Shown: positions 59,020 to 64,000 of the stretch, piece by piece
Position numbering within the stretch: the stretch's first letter is position 1
Layout: each line of letters begins with the position of its first letter
NCBI RefSeq assembly: GCF_048569485.1
Contig: NC_134358.1
Span: 221,089,628 to 221,153,627, forward strand
Origin: Anomaloglossus baeobatrachus
Taxonomy: Eukaryota; Chordata; Amphibia; Anura; Aromobatidae
DNA length: 64,000 nucleotides
Reading direction: 5' to 3'
Program-made: the position numbers and the translations under genes
Notes under the pieces: generated by a model
The model's input: the letters and a program-made list of their open reading frames with translations, nothing else
What the model was told of the DNA's origin: nothing
The model's database searches: none

Positions 59020-59935
59020 GGGATGAGCAGTGTAGTGAGTCGATAGTGAGTAGTGAGAGAAGTGAAGTAGCCCTCGAGCTGTGAGGAGCTCAGAGGAGGT
59101 TGGGAGTAGTGGCTCCCAAGAGAAGCTGTCTAGGTTGCAGACGGTGGTCTGGACCTAGAGGAGTCGGACCCCCGGTCGCAGGGGATTGCAGCTAGGTGCC
59201 TGGACCTGTCAAAAAGGATGGTCAGCAGGCTGTCACTATCACCGGTCTGGTACCGACGGCACGGCGGGGTACACGGACCCTAGGTCGGGGAGAAGCTTCA
59301 GGCAACCGGACAATTAACCTGAGGAGAGCAGAGCCTTTATGATCTGTTCCCACCAACCACTCCAGAATCAGGGCACTAGCGCAACGAGGGGGATAGGGTC
59401 TTCCAAACAAGCGGTCCAAGAAAATTCAAACCGTGAGCCCTGAGAGCAGGCTCCCACACTAAGCTACAGTGGGAGTGGGGCCCGGCAAGTTTCAGACTAC
59501 TAGGCCACTACGTTGAAGTTAAACTTAGTGCCAGGAGGCAGGTCACGGATCACCAGGCAACACTGCAGGGGACGGGACCCGGATGAGCTCCCCTCAAGCA
59601 GCTGCGATACCCCGAGATTTGGTTTACCCGGTTGTCAGTGTCTGCTTATTAACTGAGTGATCTGAGTGACTTGAGTGATCCCTGCATCCCACGGCATCCC
59701 ACCGAGTCCCGGGGCCTTCCCCTACCTGTGGAGGGCAACGGAACCTTGCTGCCCCACTCCATCACCACAGGTGCTCCCAACAGCAGCGGCGGTATCCCCT
59801 CCTTACCGTACACCACAGGTGGCATCACAAACTATAACTCCCCTGTAAATAACTCCCCCCTTTACATTTAGAGTGGCCCCAAGCGCCCGGGTCCAGGAGA
59901 CCCTCGCGCCACAAGCAAGCAGACGGATCCAAGCG
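59020..59935. mobile_element. Retroelement-associated dispersed block, fossil
   Basis: GC-balanced sequence with 'accacaggtggcatcacaaa' and 'gagtggccccaagcgcccgg', phrases of a leader/LTR-like repeat that I associate with frog gypsy elements. It directly abuts the gypsy pol remnant. No domain is encoded. Confidence 0.35.
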
Positions 59936-59944
59936 GTTCGATCC

Positions 59945-62020
59945 GCTGCAGGGGCAGCACAAGAAGACTTGTCTTCTTTTGCCTGGCGTGACCTGCAAGC
60001 TTAGAGGAGTGACTACGCTGCAATACTAATATCCTCTCCACTGCAGCAACAAAAATCTTTCCGGGTTTGACTTGAGCCAAACTTACCGGAGCTACTGTGA
60101 GCATTTTGGAGGGCTCAATGATGTGTTGAGGTTCCTCCTTTTGGTCAGCTGATGAAAAGGGCCTGGAGAGCGTGTCTGCCTTGATGTTCTTTTCAGCTGG
60201 AGAGAAGAGAAGAACAAAGTTGAAGCGGGAGAACAGTGATCACCGGGCTTGGCGAGGATTCAGCCCCTGAGCAGACTGCAAGTAAGCCAAGTTCTTGTGG
60301 TCTCTGTAGATGACAATGGGATGCACAGCCCCCTCTAGTAGGTAATGCCAATCCTACAGAGCCATCTTAATTGCCAATAATTTTCGGTGTCGAATCAAGT
60401 AGTTGTTCTCAGGGGCAGAAAAAGCCTTGGAAAAGAAGCAGCAGGTTACCATCCTACCTGTAGAAGATTTCTGAGTGAGAACCGCACTGGCCCCAGTGGA
60501 AGAAGGATCCACTTTTACGAATTGTTTATTGTTTCCTGGTCTATGCAGTGCCACTGATGATGAGAAGTCCTGCTTAAGTTCTCCGTCAGTCTCTGCAGGA
60601 CCTGGTTAACTTTTCTCCTGTGTGTTGACAAGTCGAGGAAGAACACCAGGATGCCATCCAGGTACACGACCACACACGAGTAGAGCAGGTCCCGGAAAAT
60701 ATTGTTTACAAACTCTTGGAAGGCTGCAGAAGCATTGCTGAGTCCAAATGGCATTACTCGATACCTGTATTGGTTTTTGCGGGTGTTGAAGGCGGTTTTC
60801 CATTCATTCCCAGACCATATACAGACAAGATTATATGCTTCATGCAGGTCAAGTTTTAAAAAGATTCTGGAACCTCACGTACGGTTGAACAATTCCCATA
60901 TAAGTCTCAACAGATATTTATTCTTGATCATAATTTGATTGAGACCTCTATAGTCTATACTTGGCCGGAGGGAGCCATCTTATTTCTTCACGAAGAAAAA
61001 CCCAGCCCTGGTCGGAGAGGTGGACTTCTGGATAAATCTCCTTGCCAAATTTTCTTTGATATACTCGGACATGGCTAGTGTCTCCGCCTGGGACAGAGGA
61101 CAGATTAGACCATAAGGAGGTGACGAACCGGAAGCAGGTCAATAGGACAGTAATACGGCCTATGTGGTGATAATTTCCCTGCTTCCTTCTTGTCGAAGAC
61201 GTAAGTGTATTACCAATAAGTGGGTGGCAGACCAGGAAGATTTGATGGTGTCGGGGGTGATTGGGTACGATGGACAGGAAAGACATCTCTCATGACATTA
61301 CTGACCCCATCTGAGCACCTCACCAGATCTCAAGTTAAAGACAGGCTCATGCATTTGAATCCAAACCAGGCACAGTAACCGTGGATGGGACAGGCCTGGT
61401 AGCACATAGAAAGCGATCTTCTCAGTGTGCAGCATTCCTACCCGAAGCTCTACTTGCTCAGTGATGAATTGGATGGTGTCAGGTAAGGGTTTTCCATCAA
61501 CGGACGACACCACTAGGGGAGCCTGAAGTTGCTGGATAGGAATCTGATACCGATCCACCACGGCCTGTTGCACGTTTCTTGCGGAACTGGAGTCCAGATA
61601 GGTCAACTCAGTGAATCGGATGTTAACACAGGATATGCATACAAACAACAGGGGTGGAGAGGACTTGCTCTCACCCAAGGTAACCTCTCTTACAGACCCT
61701 AGGCTTCGGAGTTTCCCAGCTTCACAGGACAGGAAAGAATCTGGTGTTTAGGAATTCTGCAGTAGGCGCACCTTCCCTCAGTACGATGGTTTTCCTGACA
61801 ATGCTTTGCTAAGGTCACACGATCCAGAAGAAGCAGCCCGAACAGCGGACTGCCGCACGATGAGTCTCTGGAAGGTTGGAGCAAGACATAATCGGCTCAT
61901 CTCTCTAGAGTGTTCTTGTAACCTGAGGTCGATCCTGATAGCCAGGAATACCAGGTCGTCCAAGGATATAGGAACATCTCGGCCTGCTAGTTCGTTCTTG
62001 ATTCTCCTGGACGGCCCTCC
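59945..62020 (-). mobile_element. Ty3/gypsy retrotransposon fossil (gag end to integrase start)
   Basis: Read on the minus strand from 62.0 to 59.95 kb, the order is: end of gag with a zinc-knuckle region (about 61.7-61.96 kb), retropepsin-type protease region (about 61.3-61.62 kb), reverse transcriptase (about 60.5-61.1 kb, with the recognisable PFGLSNASAAFQ segment), RNase H (about 60.13-60.55 kb) and the very start of integrase (about 59.95-60.05 kb). The order and motifs are those of vertebrate Ty3/gypsy elements. It is incomplete at both sides and clearly broken, with roughly ten interruptions, so it is an old, dead copy. No flanking LTR pair can be assigned with confidence. Confidence 0.85.
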
Positions 62021-62029
62021 CAGAATTCA

Positions 62030-62605
62030 TGAACATATATAAAGTTTATTTTTAAAAATGACGTACAGACTAATAAATAGTGGACGCACCGTCCAAAACA
62101 TGTGTGATACAAAAATTACATGGGTATAGAAGGAGAGCTCAACCAATCACTCCCACAGTATGACAGGCAACATGCACCTCACAAAATCTCTGCATAGCAC
62201 TATCAATGATCAAATGATCTATTATGTCCACTTCTGACCACTACACAGAGCATAGCATAAATGGGTATACAAAGCAGGTATAAAGTATACATCCATGACT
62301 GAATCAGATCAAATGTTCAGAGATATCACTTACCCATTTTGAAAGGAGGTACACGTTGCCAGCAGCCAGTGGAAGGGATGGAGTCCAAGGTCCCGAACGC
62401 ACATATCTCGTCAGCTTCTTCAGCGGGGCAAGGGAAAGCAGATGTGCCATTTACCGCCATACCCCCACTATATACCCACATCTCTAATTAGTAATGGATG
62501 ATGCACTTCCCCCCAGCGAGTGCACACATGCCCGGCGCACACAACGAGCAGGACCCCGGACGCGCCGTGACATGCGCACTTGCCTTGAATGCCGCCACTG
62601 CTGTA
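62030..62605 (-). mobile_element. Unclassified dispersed repeat with AATAAA-type end
   Basis: On the minus strand this ~575-bp unit runs from GC-rich 'acggcgcgtccggggtcctg' through 'ccgctgaagaagctgacgag' to 'aataaactttatatatg', ending against the gypsy fossil. The layout suggests a retroposon inserted next to or into gag, but the class is unknown. Confidence 0.4.
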
Positions 62606-62611
62606 ATGCAG

Positions 62612-62688
62612 ATTTAGACAAATTTGTGTTCAGCTCATGATAAATGAGATCAAAAACAAAAGTGTTGTGTTTATATTTTTGCTCAGTG
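62612..62688. mobile_element. Tc1/mariner terminal fragment
   Basis: The inverse of 'CACTGAGCAAAAATATAAAC', the terminus of a widespread vertebrate Tc1/mariner family. Only this ~75-bp end is present. Confidence 0.6.
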
Positions 62689-62943
62689 AAAATGACTCCC
62701 TTTGCATGGATCAGGGATCAAAAGGACCTTACTACTAAGTACCAGAGAAATAGGGAAAAGTCTCTTATAAAACCCAGGGAAGCTGGTGATTGATGATTGA
62801 TGCTGAGTAATGATCCTACTAGACGGTCAAGATGTTTGAAGACAAGAAAGGTAGTGAGGACTCAAGCAGAGGCATTGTACAAAGATTAATGTAGGTCAGG
62901 ACTATTTCTAGGGATCAGATGAAGAGGGATTCAGCACATAGAC

Positions 62944-63060
62944 CAGGGGTGGGGAACCTTTTTTCTGCCAAGGGCCATTTGGAAATTTCTACCAACCTTC
63001 GTGGGCTGCCCAAAAATATCAATGTGAAAATGTCTCTGCTATAATTGGTCAAACAATTAA
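62944..63060 (+). mobile_element. hAT transposon left end
   Basis: CAGGGGTGGGGAACCTTTTT followed by 'ctgccaagggccatttgga' is a classic vertebrate hAT (Charlie/Ac-type) terminus. The other end is not identified. Confidence 0.6.
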
Positions 63061-63374
63061 CTCACCCTATTGTGATGGTTGGAGCCGCTTCTCTTTGGTG
63101 CGGCTGTGATGTTTGGTGATACTAATCATGTTGCTTCTCACAACTGCTTTTCCAGGTTCGTCTCGGTCTGGAGCGCAGTCAGCTCTTTGTGATGATAAGA
63201 TTGGTAAACCATATACATCACATAACACATGCAGAGACCCATACATCACTGGAGGGGCTGGGGGCATATGATGCGCCCATGGGGCCTCAGGGCTACTCGT
63301 CACCGGGCCAGTGGTATTTGGGGTTGCTGTGAATGACCTGACCCGGCTCCGTAACCCCGTCAGCGTCAATAAAA

Positions 63375-64000
63375 GGTGCAAGTGTGCCTACCCCGTGCCA
63401 GCAGCCGGGGCTGCTCAGATCCGGATCCGCAGGGTGGCTCGAGGGATCTTCTGGACTCGGGTGTCGCGCGGACACTTCCAATAAAAGGGGACATATTTGT
63501 TCGGGATTTACTGTAATCACTGTGTGACGCCACCCACGGTATGTGGTGAGATGTGGCACCACCGCTGCTGTTATGGGGTACCCGGGGGCGATGAGATGGC
63601 AGCTGGATGTTAACCCCTCGTGGGTAGGGATGGATGCCCCGGGGCCCAGTGATGTGCATGGTTACAGGGATCAGTAAACTTAGTTTGGTTGTCCTGTTGC
63701 TGGATGAGGTTGCACTCATGTGTGTAGTCAATAGTTGTCGTGGTGCTGGATGAGGTTACACTGATGTGTGGAGTCAATAAACACAAAGTCCTTTTGTAAA
63801 CCAAGGTGCTGGTGGTCGGCCGCCGCGGTCGGGTGTATCTGGTCCCACACTCAGGCTGATGGTCAATGTCTCTCGCTCTGCACTTTGTGTTTGGTGTGTT
63901 GGACTTCCCGGTGTGAAACTCGGGAGTCTGCTCCCGATCCTTTTGTTTGGAGCCTTGCCCGCTGACGCTGACCAGTGGGATCTACCGGGCTCTGGCGGAT
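63375..64000 (+). mobile_element. LTR-like dispersed block (copy 2), fossil, runs off the window
   Basis: Same block as 58190-58560 and extends further, including the near-tandem phrase 'gctggatgaggtt-cactcat/gatgtgt' at 63699 and 63747. Truncated by the window end; no coding sequence. Confidence 0.4.

Noticed and set aside
58190-64000. The two LTR-like blocks as the paired LTRs of the gypsy fossil
   Set aside because: They are in direct orientation about 5.2 kb apart, but other repeats intervene and no primer-binding or polypurine sites could be matched; left unassigned.

Overview
This window looks like vertebrate chromosomal DNA, most likely from a frog or toad with a large, transposon-rich genome. 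The evidence is one unmistakable vertebrate gene, SOX4, set in a dense field of non-autonomous DNA transposons (hAT-, PIF/Harbinger-, piggyBac- and Tc1/mariner-like) whose sequences I associate from memory with anuran genomes. No species can be named from the sequence alone, and no bacterial or organellar feature is present.

Layout. 1-11.4 kb: nested DNA transposons, including two complete foldback hAT-like elements. 11.4-14.4 kb: repeat-poor 3' flank of SOX4. 14.4-18.3 kb: SOX4 on the minus strand (inferred 3'UTR, single-exon CDS 16658-17815, 5'UTR and a CpG-rich promoter with GC, CCAAT and TATA-like boxes). 18.35-25.9 kb: a 62-64 bp minisatellite begins about 540 bp upstream of the SOX4 start codon. 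It is interrupted by two identical Tc1-like elements with intact transposase genes, and by a mariner-like MITE. The two Tc1 copies lie in a perfect 2,225-bp tandem duplication, so they come from one insertion. 26-29.3 kb: another MITE, a C-rich minisatellite and a CpG-rich block with a 32-bp tandem array. 29.5-47 kb: MITEs, a (TA)n tract, a 2.9-kb piggyBac-like non-autonomous element, a decayed Tc1/DD34E element with long IR/DR ends, and LINE and SINE fragments. 47.2-55.4 kb: one foldback hAT-like element carrying at least eight further insertions. 55.4-64 kb: more MITEs, LTR-associated repeats, and a decayed Ty3/gypsy fossil on the minus strand.

SOX4 is the only host gene I can support. Everything else is mobile DNA, tandem repeat or unrecognised sequence. 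The points of most interest are the very young array/transposon/duplication complex against the SOX4 promoter; a reading frame that overlaps the SOX4 start codon; two different fold-back inserts with near-identical 16-bp flanking duplications at the same point of two copies of the same hAT-like family; and the multi-level nest at 47-55 kb.
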